A DNA stretch of 64,000 bases. Origin: VFMC01 sp044238435 (lineage in GTDB: Bacteria > Actinomycetota > Acidimicrobiia > Acidimicrobiales > Ilumatobacteraceae). The DNA lies in NCBI GenBank assembly GCA_044238435.1, contig JBIIDH010000004.1, positions 1 through 64,000 on the forward strand. Reading direction: 5' to 3'. A program made the translations under genes and the position numbers. Numbering within the stretch: the stretch's first letter is position 1; every line of letters begins with the position of its first letter. Positions 34,180 through 43,964 of this stretch are shown in pieces. The notes beneath the pieces were generated by a model, which had not been told where the DNA came from, did no database searches, and worked only from the letters and a program-made list of their open reading frames with translations.

Positions 34180-34920
34180 TCAGGGGCGGTGGGCGACGAT
34201 GATGGCCGACTGGGCGAACGGCCGCAACAGACGCGGCACGGGGCGGCTGTCGATCCAGCGGTGCAGCGCCCGATACCAGCCCGGGTAGAACTCGCCCATG
34301 CGCGGCACCAGACCGTGGTACGTCACCGAGTCGATCGTGAACCCGGCATGGCGCAGCAGGCTGCACAGCGAGCGAGCCGACAGCGTGCGCAGCCGACTGC
34401 CGTACACCCGGCGCATCACCTTGGTCACCCCGAGCGGCGACCAGGGTTGGGTGTGGGTGTTCACCACCAGCGAACCGCCGGGGCGCAGCATCCGGAACAC
34501 TGCATCGGCACCGGCGCGCCGCAACGGGTCCTCCGCGTTGAGGAAGAAGCGAAAGGCGCTCACCACGTCGAACTGCTCGTCCAGCGTGCCGGCCGTCGCA
34601 TCGATAGCCATCAGCTTCGAGGTCGGGCTGTTGGCAGCGGCCACTGCGAGCATGTCGGGGGAGATGTCGAGGCCGAAGGTGGTGGGGAACACATCCGCCG
34701 CCACCCGCAGCACCCGTCCCGTGCCACAGGCGAAGTCGGCCGCCTCCGCTGCGCCGCGAGTGCGCAGCCGCGAGAAGGTACGCACCAGGAACGGACGCTC
34801 GAACCAGTCCCATTCGTCGGCGTAGAACCCCAAGGAGTAGGCCTGCTCGTACTCGGCGGCCTTCTCGGTGCCGAGATGCGTGTCGCGGTAGGTCCAGGTG
34901 TCTGCCGGTTTGATGCTCAC
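34180..34920 (-). CDS. SAM-dependent methyltransferase, class I
   Basis: The 246-residue Rossmann-fold methyltransferase has motif I ADFACGTGRVLRVA (61-74), the acidic ribose contact GLDISPDML (83-91) and a post-I segment LMAIDATAG. The last third holds a variable substrate cap. Both the N- and C-terminal parts are unlike ubiquinone or rRNA methylases, and no substrate is evident. The GTG at 34920 has a CATGCT box 6 nt upstream. It lies 63 bp upstream of the end of gatB on the same strand, reading toward the hairpin that follows it. Confidence 0.82.
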   Translation of the reverse strand: MSIKPADTWTYRDTHLGTEKAAEYEQAYSLGFYADEWDWFERPFLVRTFSRLRTRGAAEAADFACGTGRVLRVAADVFPTTFGLDISPDMLAVAAANSPTSKLMAIDATAGTLDEQFDVVSAFRFFLNAEDPLRRAGADAVFRMLRPGGSLVVNTHTQPWSPLGVTKVMRRVYGSRLRTLSARSLCSLLRHAGFTIDSVTYHGLVPRMGEFYPGWYRALHRWIDSRPVPRLLRPFAQSAIIVAHRP

Positions 34921-34983
34921 TGGGCAAGCATGGGCGGCTGGGCGGCCGATGCCCAGGCCTGAACGGCTCGTCGAGGGTGCCGT

Positions 34984-36426
34984 TCAGCCCTTCTTCGCGT
35001 TGAGCAGTGCCGTGACCAGTTTGCCGTCGGCCTTGCCCTGGCTGAGCTTCATCACGGCACCCACCAGCGCGCCCATCGCCTTGCCCTCGCCGGCGCAGAA
35101 CTTCGCCCAGGCATCGGGTTGATCGGCGATGGCCTGGTCGACCATCGCCTCGAGGGCACCGGTGTCCATGGCCTCGAAGCCCTTCGCCGCGGCGATGGCA
35201 GCCGCGTCGCCGCCGCCGTTGGCGACGATCTCGGCGAGCACGGCCTTGGCCTGGGTGGCCGTGAGTGCACCGCCCACCTCCAGCGTGGTGAGCGCGGCCA
35301 GGTCGGCCGCCGGCACCCGCGGGGTGGCGGGTTCGTCGGCAAAGGCTTCCTTCACGTGCACCAGCGCCCGACCCAGGTCGCCACCCGCAGCGGCCACTGC
35401 GAGCACGTAGTCGTCCTGACCGCGTTCCACCACCGACATCACCGCTTCACTGTCGGGCGCCACCGCCGCGGCGGCCGCCAGGCGGGCGCGCCGGGCACCG
35501 GGCAGCAGCGGCAGGGCCGCCTTCACCGCGGCGATCCACTCGGACGAGGGCACCAGCGGCACCAGATCGGGCTCGAGGAAGTAGCGGTAGTCGTCGGCGT
35601 CCTCCTTCGAGCGGAGGGTGTGCGTGCGGCCGTCGTTCTCGTCCCAGTGCCGGGTCTCCTGGCGGATGGAGCCACCGGTCTCGAGCAGGTCGATCTGGCG
35701 ACGCGCCTCGTAGTCGATTGCGCGACCGAGCGAGCGGACGCTGTTGACGTTCTTGATCTCGCACCGGGTGCCGAACGGCGTGCCCGGCTGGTGCACGCTG
35801 ACGTTGGCGTCGACCCGCATGCTGCCCTCCTCCATCTTCGCGTCGGAGGCGCCGACGGCGAGGAGGATGGCACGCAGTTCGGTGACGTACTGGCGGGCCT
35901 GTTCGGCGGTGCGGATGTCGGGCCGGCTGACGATCTCGACCAGCGGCACTCCGGCACGGTTGAAGTCGATGAGCGAGTAGTCGCTGCCGTGGATGCGACC
36001 GCCGGCACCACCCATGTGCGTGCTCTTGCCCGTGTCTTCCTCGAGGTGGGCGCGCTCGACCCCGATGCGGGTGCCGTCGGGCAGGTCGAGGAACCCGTCG
36101 ATGTTGAGCGGCTGGTCGTACTGGCTGATCTGATACGCCTTGGGCATGTCGGGGTAAAAGTAGTTCTTGCGGTGGAACGTGCACGGCTGGATGGTGCAGT
36201 TCAGGGCCGTGCCGATACGCATGGCCAGCTCGACCGCGTGGCGGTTCAGCACCGGCAGCGCACCGGGCAGGCCGAGGGTGACCGGGTCGATGTGGGTGTT
36301 GGGCGCATCGCCGAACCGGTTGGCGCTGGCGCTGAACAACTTGGTGGCGGTGGCCAACTCGACGTGCACCTCGAGGCCGACCACCAGTTCCCAGCCGTTG
36401 ATGAGATCGTGCTGCGACTCACTCAT
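34984..36426 (-). CDS. gatB: Asp-tRNA(Asn)/Glu-tRNA(Gln) amidotransferase subunit B
   Basis: The 480-residue subunit binds the misacylated tRNA and ATP and completes transamidation to Gln-tRNA(Gln) or Asn-tRNA(Asn). Clear marks are VVGLEVHVELATATKLF, the YFYPDMPKAYQISQYDQPL block, GVERAHLEEDTGKS, DFNRAGVPLVEIV and the C-terminal YqeY-like helical domain ending in KLVTALLNAKKG. Length is normal. The ATG overlaps the gatA stop by 4 bp. It is the last gene of the gatC-gatA-gatB unit. Confidence 0.97.
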   Translation of the reverse strand: MSESQHDLINGWELVVGLEVHVELATATKLFSASANRFGDAPNTHIDPVTLGLPGALPVLNRHAVELAMRIGTALNCTIQPCTFHRKNYFYPDMPKAYQISQYDQPLNIDGFLDLPDGTRIGVERAHLEEDTGKSTHMGGAGGRIHGSDYSLIDFNRAGVPLVEIVSRPDIRTAEQARQYVTELRAILLAVGASDAKMEEGSMRVDANVSVHQPGTPFGTRCEIKNVNSVRSLGRAIDYEARRQIDLLETGGSIRQETRHWDENDGRTHTLRSKEDADDYRYFLEPDLVPLVPSSEWIAAVKAALPLLPGARRARLAAAAAVAPDSEAVMSVVERGQDDYVLAVAAAGGDLGRALVHVKEAFADEPATPRVPAADLAALTTLEVGGALTATQAKAVLAEIVANGGGDAAAIAAAKGFEAMDTGALEAMVDQAIADQPDAWAKFCAGEGKAMGALVGAVMKLSQGKADGKLVTALLNAKKG

Positions 36427-37880
36427 GCCGACACCCCCTGTGCAGCGCTCATCGCCCGTTCGAGTGCGGCGCCCGCGCGGAACATCGCCGCCTCGCCCAA
36501 CGTGCCGGCAAGCACCTGCACGCCCACCGGCAGGCCGTCGGCCCCGGTGCCGAACGGCACGCTCATCGCCGGGTGCCCGGCGAGGTTGGTGGGGATGGTG
36601 TACAGGTCGCACAGGTACATGGCCAGCGGGTTGTCGCCCTTGGCCCCGAACGGGAAGGCCACACTGGGCGACGCCGGCGTCAGCAGCACGTCGGCGTGCT
36701 GATAGGCACGTTCGAAGTCGTCGTGGATGAGCCGGCGCACCTTCAGCGCCCGGCCGTAGTAGGCGTCGTAGTAGCCGGCGCTGAGCGCGTAGGTGCCCAG
36801 CATGATGCGCCGCTTCACCTCGTCGCCGAAGCCGGCCGACCGGGTGGCCATGTACATCGCGTTGGTGTCGGCGGCCTCGACCCGCATACCGAAGCGCACC
36901 CCGTCGAAGCGGGCCAGGTTGCTGCTGGCCTCGGCCGGGGCGATGAGGTAGTAGGCGGTGAGGGCGAAGGCGAAGGCCGGCACCTGCACATCGACGATGG
37001 TGGCCCCGGCGGCACGCAGCGCGTCGAAGGCAGCCTCGAGGCGCTCCTGCACATCGGGGTCGGCACCCTCGGGCAGGTCGGTGATGCGCCCCACGCGCAA
37101 CCCCTCCACACCCTGGTGCAGCACGTCGACGAGCGGCTGGTGCTCGAGCGGGATGGACGTGGAGTCCATCGGGTCGTGGCCGCCGATCACGTCGAGCAGC
37201 AGCGCAGCGTCGTGCACGTCGTGGCTGAACGGCCCGATCTGGTCGAGCGAACTGGCGAAGGCGATGAGGCCGTAGCGACTCACATAGCCGTAGGTGGGCT
37301 TCACACCCACCACACCGCACAGGGCTGCGGGCTGACGGATGGAGCCGCCCGTGTCGCTGCCCAGGCTGACCGCGGCGAAGCCGGCCGCAACCGCAGCGGC
37401 GCTGCCACCGCTGCTGCCTCCGGGCACCCGGCCCAGTTCGTGCGGGTTGCGGGTGGGGCCGAACGCGCTGTTCTCGGTGCTCGAGCCCATCGCGAACTCG
37501 TCGAGGTTGGTCTTGCCCACGGCCACCGCGCCCGCAGCAGCGAGCCTGGTGACGACGGTGGCGTCGTACGGCGGGCGCCAGCCCTCGAGGATCTTCGACG
37601 AGCAGGTGGTGGGCACCCCGCGGGTGCACATGTTGTCCTTCAGCGCCACCGGTACACCGGCCAGCGGGCCTGGGTCGTGGCCCGCTGCAACCGCGGCATC
37701 GACCTGCTCGGCCGTGGCACGCGCCTGCTCGGCGACGACGAGGTTGAACGCGTGCACCTGGTGCTCGCGCCGGTCGATCTCGGCCAGGTGCTGTTCGAGC
37801 ACGTCGACGGCCTTCACCGCGCCGGAGCGCACGGCCGCAGCGATACCGGCGGCGGTACGGGGCAGATCGGCGGCACTCAT
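36423..37880 (-). CDS. gatA: Asp-tRNA(Asn)/Glu-tRNA(Gln) amidotransferase subunit A
   Basis: The 485-residue glutaminase subunit frees ammonia from glutamine. The amidase-signature triad is Lys81 (ALKDNM), cis-Ser156 (GGSSGGSAAAVAAG) and Ser180 (DTGGSIRQPA). The GatA-specific stretches SLDQIGPFSHDV and GPTRNPHELGRVPGGSS are present. Both ends overlap their neighbours by 4 bp, so the three subunits are translated in concert. Confidence 0.97.
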   Translation of the reverse strand: MSAADLPRTAAGIAAAVRSGAVKAVDVLEQHLAEIDRREHQVHAFNLVVAEQARATAEQVDAAVAAGHDPGPLAGVPVALKDNMCTRGVPTTCSSKILEGWRPPYDATVVTRLAAAGAVAVGKTNLDEFAMGSSTENSAFGPTRNPHELGRVPGGSSGGSAAAVAAGFAAVSLGSDTGGSIRQPAALCGVVGVKPTYGYVSRYGLIAFASSLDQIGPFSHDVHDAALLLDVIGGHDPMDSTSIPLEHQPLVDVLHQGVEGLRVGRITDLPEGADPDVQERLEAAFDALRAAGATIVDVQVPAFAFALTAYYLIAPAEASSNLARFDGVRFGMRVEAADTNAMYMATRSAGFGDEVKRRIMLGTYALSAGYYDAYYGRALKVRRLIHDDFERAYQHADVLLTPASPSVAFPFGAKGDNPLAMYLCDLYTIPTNLAGHPAMSVPFGTGADGLPVGVQVLAGTLGEAAMFRAGAALERAMSAAQGVSA

Positions 37881-38179
37881 CCGTCGAGCCCCACGATGGG
37901 CGGCACCCGGAAGCGGTGGTCCTCGGCGATGGGCGCGGCGGCGAGCACCTCGTCGCGATCGAGACCCTCCACCACCACGTCGTCGCGGAACACGTTCTGC
38001 AACGGATAGGGCTGTGTCATCGGCTGCACATCGGCGAGGTCGAGCGCGTCCATGTCGGCGAAGTGGGCCAGCATGCCGTCGAGCTGAGCGGCCGCCCGGT
38101 CGAGTTGGGCGGGGGTGAGCTCGAGGCGGGCCAACCTGGCGACCTTGGCCACATCGGCGGGGGTGATCCGTTCAGGCAC
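37877..38179 (-). CDS. gatC: Asp-tRNA(Asn)/Glu-tRNA(Gln) amidotransferase subunit C
   Basis: This 100-residue subunit wraps around GatA and stabilises the complex. The family opening ITPADVAKVARLARLELT and the C-terminal AIAEDHRFRVPPIV-type motif (LRDDVV...FRVPPIVGLDG) are visible, and length is typical. The GTG at 38179 is chosen because it is 8 nt from a TAGCAT box. The long open frame upstream belongs to another gene on a different phase. Confidence 0.93.
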   Translation of the reverse strand: MPERITPADVAKVARLARLELTPAQLDRAAAQLDGMLAHFADMDALDLADVQPMTQPYPLQNVFRDDVVVEGLDRDEVLAAAPIAEDHRFRVPPIVGLDG

Positions 38180-38187
38180 GAACGTTG

Positions 38188-38193
38188 ATGCTA
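38188..38193 (-). promoter_or_regulatory. gatCAB -10 box made from the preceding gene's TAG stop
   Basis: TAGCAT (38193 to 38188) lies 8 nt before the gatC GTG. Its first three bases are the stop codon of the upstream patatin-like gene. It would give gatCAB its own leaderless transcript. Confidence 0.45.
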
Positions 38194-40857
38194 CGCCGTG
38201 CCCCGTTCGAACCGCTCGACCATTCGCCCGGCGACGTGCTCGCCCAGCGCCACCAGTTGCAGGTGCTCCTCGTCGGTGAGGAACTGGTCGACCGTGGGGT
38301 AGCCGGGGAACGGCGGATGCGCAGCAGCGAACTGCAGCAGCGCCGGCGGGGTGGCCTCGCACACCTGGTGGTGCCCGTAGAGCAGGCGGGCTGTTCCGCC
38401 GCCCATCGATGCCGGGTAGGTGACCACACCTTCGGCCACGCAGTCGTCGGGCAACGCTGCGGAGGCGACCCCCGGTGCAGCGGCAGGTGCGCGCAGCGCG
38501 GTCAGGTCGATGTCGATCGTGACACCCAACTCGACCGCCGCCAGGGCGATGGCATCGTGCAACGAGCGGAAGCTGCCGGGCGGGTCGCCGCTGGCGTCGA
38601 CGCAGAACACCACTGCCGGTCGTTCGCGCAGCAACTCGACGAGACCGAGGTTCTCGCGATGCCCACCGTCGGCCACGTACACGAAGGCATCGCGGTCGGG
38701 GCGGTACCGACCGGTGAGCTCCTTGGCCAGATACCCGAGGTGCACACGCGGCGAGGTGACCGGATCGGCGAACCAGTGGGCGAAGCGCGGGTTCGGCACC
38801 CAGGCGCCGAGTCGGAGGTTCAGCGCCACCAGCAGCATGTCGGTACTGCCCAGCGCCTGGCGACCCATCGCCGAGGCGAACGCGGCGCCGCTCAGCGCCA
38901 TGGCCCGACTGACCAGCCAGCCGCGCGGGAACCCGTCCCACCACGACCCGACGGGGTAGTCGGAGGTGGCCACCGAGGCGCTGGTTCCGTCGGTGCGGTC
39001 GTGCAGGGTGATGCGGTCGGGGCGGAACGTGAAGCCGTACGCGGGCAGACCGCAGAACGTTGCCGACGATGCGTGGGCGGTGGCGGCGACGACGAGTTCG
39101 GGCCCATCGGCGCTGCGATAGGCGGGCCACAGCGGTTCGTCGCTGTACGCCAGCGGGGGCAGGGGCACTCGCTCGCCCGCCGGTCCGTGCTCGTCGCGGT
39201 CGGCGGCAGCGAACGTGGCGGCGAGGCGTTTGCGGTACACGCCACCGAGCGTGAGGCGATGCGAGGCCACCGCAGCGGTGAGCGCCAGCCAGGCCGCTGC
39301 CACGGCGACGACGCCGAGCCGGGCCGTGCCGCCGGGCAGCGGCCAACTGGTCCACGGGCTGACGTAGCCGTAGGCGAACGAGTCGGCCACCTTGCCGGCG
39401 AACAGGAACAGCGCCACCCCGAGCAGCACCCCGCCGAGGCGCATCCAGCGACGCTTCAGCTGACCGGCCACCACGCCACCCACTGCGGCCGCCACCCCGA
39501 TGACCACCGCGGTGCCGATGAGGCCCGCGCTGCGGTCGGGCCCGCTGTCGGCAGCGAGCGCGCTCAGCAGTCGGCGGCCGTACAACACACCGGCCGGCAC
39601 CCCTACCAGCAGCAGCGCGAGCAGCGCCCCCACCGCGCCCACCACGCGCGACGAGCGCACGAGCGCGGCACGGCGCTCGGGCTGCGAGCGGGCGTGGGCC
39701 ACCACGTACAGCACCGCGGCAGCGACCAGGAACACGGCGATGGGTACGACCAGCCTGACGGGTACCAGATCGCGCAGGGCGAGCAGATCGACGGTGCCCT
39801 CCTGGAACGGAAAGCCCGGGTGCACCACGCGGGTGCGCACGCCGCGGCCCAGTAGCGCCGCGGTGAGGTACGTGGCCGACACCACCGCGCCGAGCACCAG
39901 CACGGTGCGCACCACCGCGTTCAGTACTCCGCCGACGATCGACCACGTGCCGTTGTCGAGGAAACGGCGCTTCATCCGCACCGTGGCCGCCCACGGCTGG
40001 TCGGCTGCGAACAGTCCGTCGCTCGTCGCGCTCGCTGCCGGGGCCACCGTCGCACCGGGGCGACGGCTGATGCGCCACCCACCCGCGGTGTACGAGCCGC
40101 CCGACACGGCCACCAGCCAACGCGAGCGGCGGAACAGCGACCGAGCCTCACCCACCGGTTCGTCGAGTCGGCGCAGCGCACCCAGGGCGATGCTGGCGGC
40201 ACGGATGCCGCCACCGGACAGACAGATGCCGATGCCGTCATCGGTGGAGCCCGACGCATCTGCCTCGGTGCCGGTGGCGCTGCCGGGGTCGGCGGGCGCG
40301 ACGGCCGGGTCGGGGTGGGTGCCGGCACGCCGATCGAGTCGGCCGAACAGCCGTCGCAGCGCTGGTCGCACGACGGGCGCGACCAGCGGCCCCACCACCA
40401 AGCCGAGCACGCCCACCAGCGACACCGCGTACAGCAGCACCTTCACCCAACCCACCACGGCCAGCGACAGCGTGGCGAACAGCGGCGGGCTGCTCTTGCC
40501 AACGATCGACAACGCCAGCGCGTTCTCGAACAGGTCGGCCAGACCGGCCGCCACGGCGACCGACGGCATGACGGGCCACGGACCGAACATGGTGCGCCGC
40601 TCGGGAGCCCAGCGATCGCGTCCGGCCTGCAGCAGCCGGGGCACCACCAGCAGCCACGACACCACGAACACGTTGTCGAACCAGAGCGCGGCCCGGGCGT
40701 TGCTACGACCTGCCCGCACCACCGTGCCGGCGAACCGACCCGGCGTGCCCGCGAACGACAGGTGCTGGTGGAAGCCGGAGAACGGCGCCGTGGCGAGCTC
40801 CGCGAGGAACAGCGCTGCGGGCACCAGCAGCAACCACCCCCACATGCGTCGCCGCAC
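38191..40857 (-). CDS. Membrane-embedded patatin/cPLA2-like hydrolase
   Basis: The 888-residue protein combines a lipid acyl-hydrolase with many membrane helices. Residues 6-24, 62-77, 96-118 and 127-165 are hydrophobic. Then comes the catalytic start: oxyanion motif ICLSGGGIRAAS (211-222) and nucleophile Ser255 in AVSGGSYTAG. A block of about six helices (312-530) is inserted here. The domain resumes and supplies the catalytic Asp730 in VADGGHRENLGL. The Asp motif (DGGHREN) resembles cPLA2-type enzymes more than plant patatins. The active site is complete; phospholipase or lysophospholipase activity is inferred. The GTG at 40857 has GGAGG at good spacing. Confidence 0.8.
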   Translation of the reverse strand: MRRRMWGWLLLVPAALFLAELATAPFSGFHQHLSFAGTPGRFAGTVVRAGRSNARAALWFDNVFVVSWLLVVPRLLQAGRDRWAPERRTMFGPWPVMPSVAVAAGLADLFENALALSIVGKSSPPLFATLSLAVVGWVKVLLYAVSLVGVLGLVVGPLVAPVVRPALRRLFGRLDRRAGTHPDPAVAPADPGSATGTEADASGSTDDGIGICLSGGGIRAASIALGALRRLDEPVGEARSLFRRSRWLVAVSGGSYTAGGWRISRRPGATVAPAASATSDGLFAADQPWAATVRMKRRFLDNGTWSIVGGVLNAVVRTVLVLGAVVSATYLTAALLGRGVRTRVVHPGFPFQEGTVDLLALRDLVPVRLVVPIAVFLVAAAVLYVVAHARSQPERRAALVRSSRVVGAVGALLALLLVGVPAGVLYGRRLLSALAADSGPDRSAGLIGTAVVIGVAAAVGGVVAGQLKRRWMRLGGVLLGVALFLFAGKVADSFAYGYVSPWTSWPLPGGTARLGVVAVAAAWLALTAAVASHRLTLGGVYRKRLAATFAAADRDEHGPAGERVPLPPLAYSDEPLWPAYRSADGPELVVAATAHASSATFCGLPAYGFTFRPDRITLHDRTDGTSASVATSDYPVGSWWDGFPRGWLVSRAMALSGAAFASAMGRQALGSTDMLLVALNLRLGAWVPNPRFAHWFADPVTSPRVHLGYLAKELTGRYRPDRDAFVYVADGGHRENLGLVELLRERPAVVFCVDASGDPPGSFRSLHDAIALAAVELGVTIDIDLTALRAPAAAPGVASAALPDDCVAEGVVTYPASMGGGTARLLYGHHQVCEATPPALLQFAAAHPPFPGYPTVDQFLTDEEHLQLVALGEHVAGRMVERFERGTA

Positions 40858-40897
40858 GGCTCCTCCCCTCTCGCGCCGACCGGACCGGGTGTCGATG

Positions 40898-43015
40898 CTA
40901 GGTCGCGGTGAGGTGCAGCAGGACGGCCGACTCGGGATCCAGCACTGGGGGCTGCAACCCGTGCACCGCCAACTGTCGTCCGGTGAGCTCGATCCCCTCG
41001 GCCACCCAAGCCGGCTGGCGCCGCGCCGCGCCGCGCACCTGCACGCCGTCGTCGAGCACGTCGAGCACCTCCACCCGGTAGCGCATGTCGGCCACGAGGC
41101 CCGGCAGTCGCAGCATCGGCGGGGTGAGGCTCATCCCAGTGCGCAGCTGCGCGAGCGCCACGAGCGCTTCACGGCGATCGGCCGCGTACACACCGTGGGC
41201 GAGCGACGCTGCGTCTGCTCCGTTCGCCACCGGGTCGAAGCGAACCACGTCGCCACCGTGCAGCAACGGCCGGAAACAGCGGTGCAGTGCGATCGCGGCA
41301 GTCAGGGCCCGGCGCTGCTGGTCGGTGAGATCGAGCAGGTTCCACTCCACACCGAGGTGACCGAACAACGCCGTCGCCGCCCGGAACGACAGCGACTGCA
41401 CCCGACCCGTGGTGTGGGCACGGCTGGGGCCGATGTGGGCGCCCATCATCTCGGGCGGCACGAGCATCGACGCACCGCGCTGGATGACCTGCCGTTCGAG
41501 CGCGTCGTTGCAGTCGCTGGTCCACACCCGATCGGTGCGCTGCAGGATGCCGTGGTCGATCCGGCCGCCGCCGCTGGCGCAGCTCTCGATCTCCACCCCG
41601 GGGTGCCTCGCCCGCAACTCGTCGAGCAGCTGGTACACCGCGTGGGTCTGGGCGTGGGTGCCGGCAGCACCGTCGGCGCCGCTGCCCTGCACGTGGTCGC
41701 GGTTCATGTCCCACTTCACGTAGGCGATGTCGTGATCGGCGAGCAGCGCGTCGAGTTGGCCGAGCACGTGCGCGTGCGCCTCCGGATGGGCAAGGTTCAG
41801 CACCAACTGGTTGCGTCCGAGCACGGGTTCGTAGCCGGGAGTGGCGAGCACCCAGTCGGGATGGGCGCGGTACACGTCGCTGTCGGGGTTCACCATCTCG
41901 GGCTCCACCCAGATGCCGAACTCCATGCCCAGACCGCGCACGTGGTCGATCAGCGGAGCCAGGCCCTGCGGGTACACATCGGGCGACACCCACCAGTCGC
42001 CGAGGCCGGCCCGGTCGTTGCGACGCGCGCCGAACCAGCCGTCGTCGAGCACGAACCGCTCGACCCCCAGGTCGGCCGCGGCGGTGGCGAGCGAGCGCAA
42101 CCGGTCGAGGTCGTGGTCGAAGTACACAGCCTCCCAGGTGTTCAACAGCACCGGCCGCGGCCGGCGTGGGTGTTGGGAGCGGGCGCGCAACGAGCGGTGG
42201 AACCCCCACGTGGCCGGGGTGAGACCCTCGGCCGAGTACACCGCCACCACGACCGGCGTGGCGTACGAACCGCCTGGTTCGAGGGCCAACTCGCCGGGGT
42301 GGGTGAGCTCGCCGAGCTGCAGCACGCGTCGACCGTCGGCCAGGCACTCGGCCAACAGGCTGTGGTTCCCGCTCCACGCGAGATGGGCGCCCCACACCTC
42401 GCCCTGCCACTCGCCGAAGCCCGGGGCACCGACGAACACCAACGACGGGTGCTCGTGCGAGGTGCGCCCGCTGCGGTTCTCGACCAGGCGGCTGCCGTGG
42501 GTCCACGCCTCGCGCACAGGCTGCAGTTCGCGGGTCCAGCGGCCGGTGAAGCCGAGCAGGTCGGTGGCGAACGAAGGCACCGGCAGGGTGATGCTCAGTT
42601 GGTCGAGCAGATAGCGGGTGGTGGCGGTGTTGGTGAGCGTGCACTGCACGCAGAGCACCTCGTCGAGGTGGATCCGCGTGTCGAGTCGCAGCCCGGCGAC
42701 GGTGTCGACCGCGTGCACGACGACGCCACCGTCGATGGGGCTGACACCCGCCGGCTCGAACCGGGCCGACCAGGCGGTGCCGCCTCGACGGTGGCCGAGC
42801 AGACCCGGGCGACCCGGGTAGCCGCTGCCGTGCTCGGGAACGACGGCGACTGGTGCCACGGTGTCGAGCATGCCGTGAGCGATCGGTCGCTCGAGCGCAG
42901 CGATCATCGAGGCGTCGTCGACGGCGCCGAGCGGGGCGCCCCAGTGGACGATGGTGGGTACCCCCGACGCCGTGTCGATCACCACATCGGCTCGGGCGCC
43001 ACGCAGATGGATCAT
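40898..43015 (-). CDS. Alpha-galactosidase, glycoside hydrolase family 36
   Basis: The 705-residue enzyme removes terminal alpha-1,6-galactose from melibiose, raffinose and galactomannans. Catalytic nucleophile Asp436 lies in YVKWDMNRD and the acid/base Asp501 in WTSDCNDALERQ, with the usual spacing. FVLDDGWFGARRND and FGIWVEPEMVNPDSD are GH36 hallmarks, and length matches the bacterial tetrameric group. It has no signal peptide, so the substrate must be imported. A TACCGT box (43028-43023) lies 7 nt before the ATG. It is divergent from galT, 68 bp away, which fits a galactose pathway. Confidence 0.94.
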   Translation of the reverse strand: MIHLRGARADVVIDTASGVPTIVHWGAPLGAVDDASMIAALERPIAHGMLDTVAPVAVVPEHGSGYPGRPGLLGHRRGGTAWSARFEPAGVSPIDGGVVVHAVDTVAGLRLDTRIHLDEVLCVQCTLTNTATTRYLLDQLSITLPVPSFATDLLGFTGRWTRELQPVREAWTHGSRLVENRSGRTSHEHPSLVFVGAPGFGEWQGEVWGAHLAWSGNHSLLAECLADGRRVLQLGELTHPGELALEPGGSYATPVVVAVYSAEGLTPATWGFHRSLRARSQHPRRPRPVLLNTWEAVYFDHDLDRLRSLATAAADLGVERFVLDDGWFGARRNDRAGLGDWWVSPDVYPQGLAPLIDHVRGLGMEFGIWVEPEMVNPDSDVYRAHPDWVLATPGYEPVLGRNQLVLNLAHPEAHAHVLGQLDALLADHDIAYVKWDMNRDHVQGSGADGAAGTHAQTHAVYQLLDELRARHPGVEIESCASGGGRIDHGILQRTDRVWTSDCNDALERQVIQRGASMLVPPEMMGAHIGPSRAHTTGRVQSLSFRAATALFGHLGVEWNLLDLTDQQRRALTAAIALHRCFRPLLHGGDVVRFDPVANGADAASLAHGVYAADRREALVALAQLRTGMSLTPPMLRLPGLVADMRYRVEVLDVLDDGVQVRGAARRQPAWVAEGIELTGRQLAVHGLQPPVLDPESAVLLHLTAT

Positions 43016-43046
43016 GGGCCGAACGGTAGACGCGCATCCGTGCGGA

Positions 43047-43075
43047 TTGACATACCGACTCACGCTCGGCAGGCT
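43047..43075 (+). promoter_or_regulatory. galT promoter
   Basis: TTGACA (43047-43052), a 17-bp spacer and CAGGCT (43070-43075) lie 8 nt before the galT GTG. The same 68-bp gap holds the alpha-galactosidase box, so one regulator could act on both. Confidence 0.6.
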
Positions 43076-43083
43076 GCAGCCCC

Positions 43084-43929
<846 letters not shown>

Positions 43930-43944
43930 GACGAGCCGATTCAG

Positions 43945-43964
43945 CCTGGCCGGTTCAGGCCAGG
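43945..43964. terminator. Hairpin between convergent galT and enoyl-CoA hydratase
   Basis: CCTGGCC (43945-43951) pairs with GGCCAGG (43958-43964) around a 6-nt loop that holds the stop codon of the hydratase. It probably ends one or both transcripts. Confidence 0.4.
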
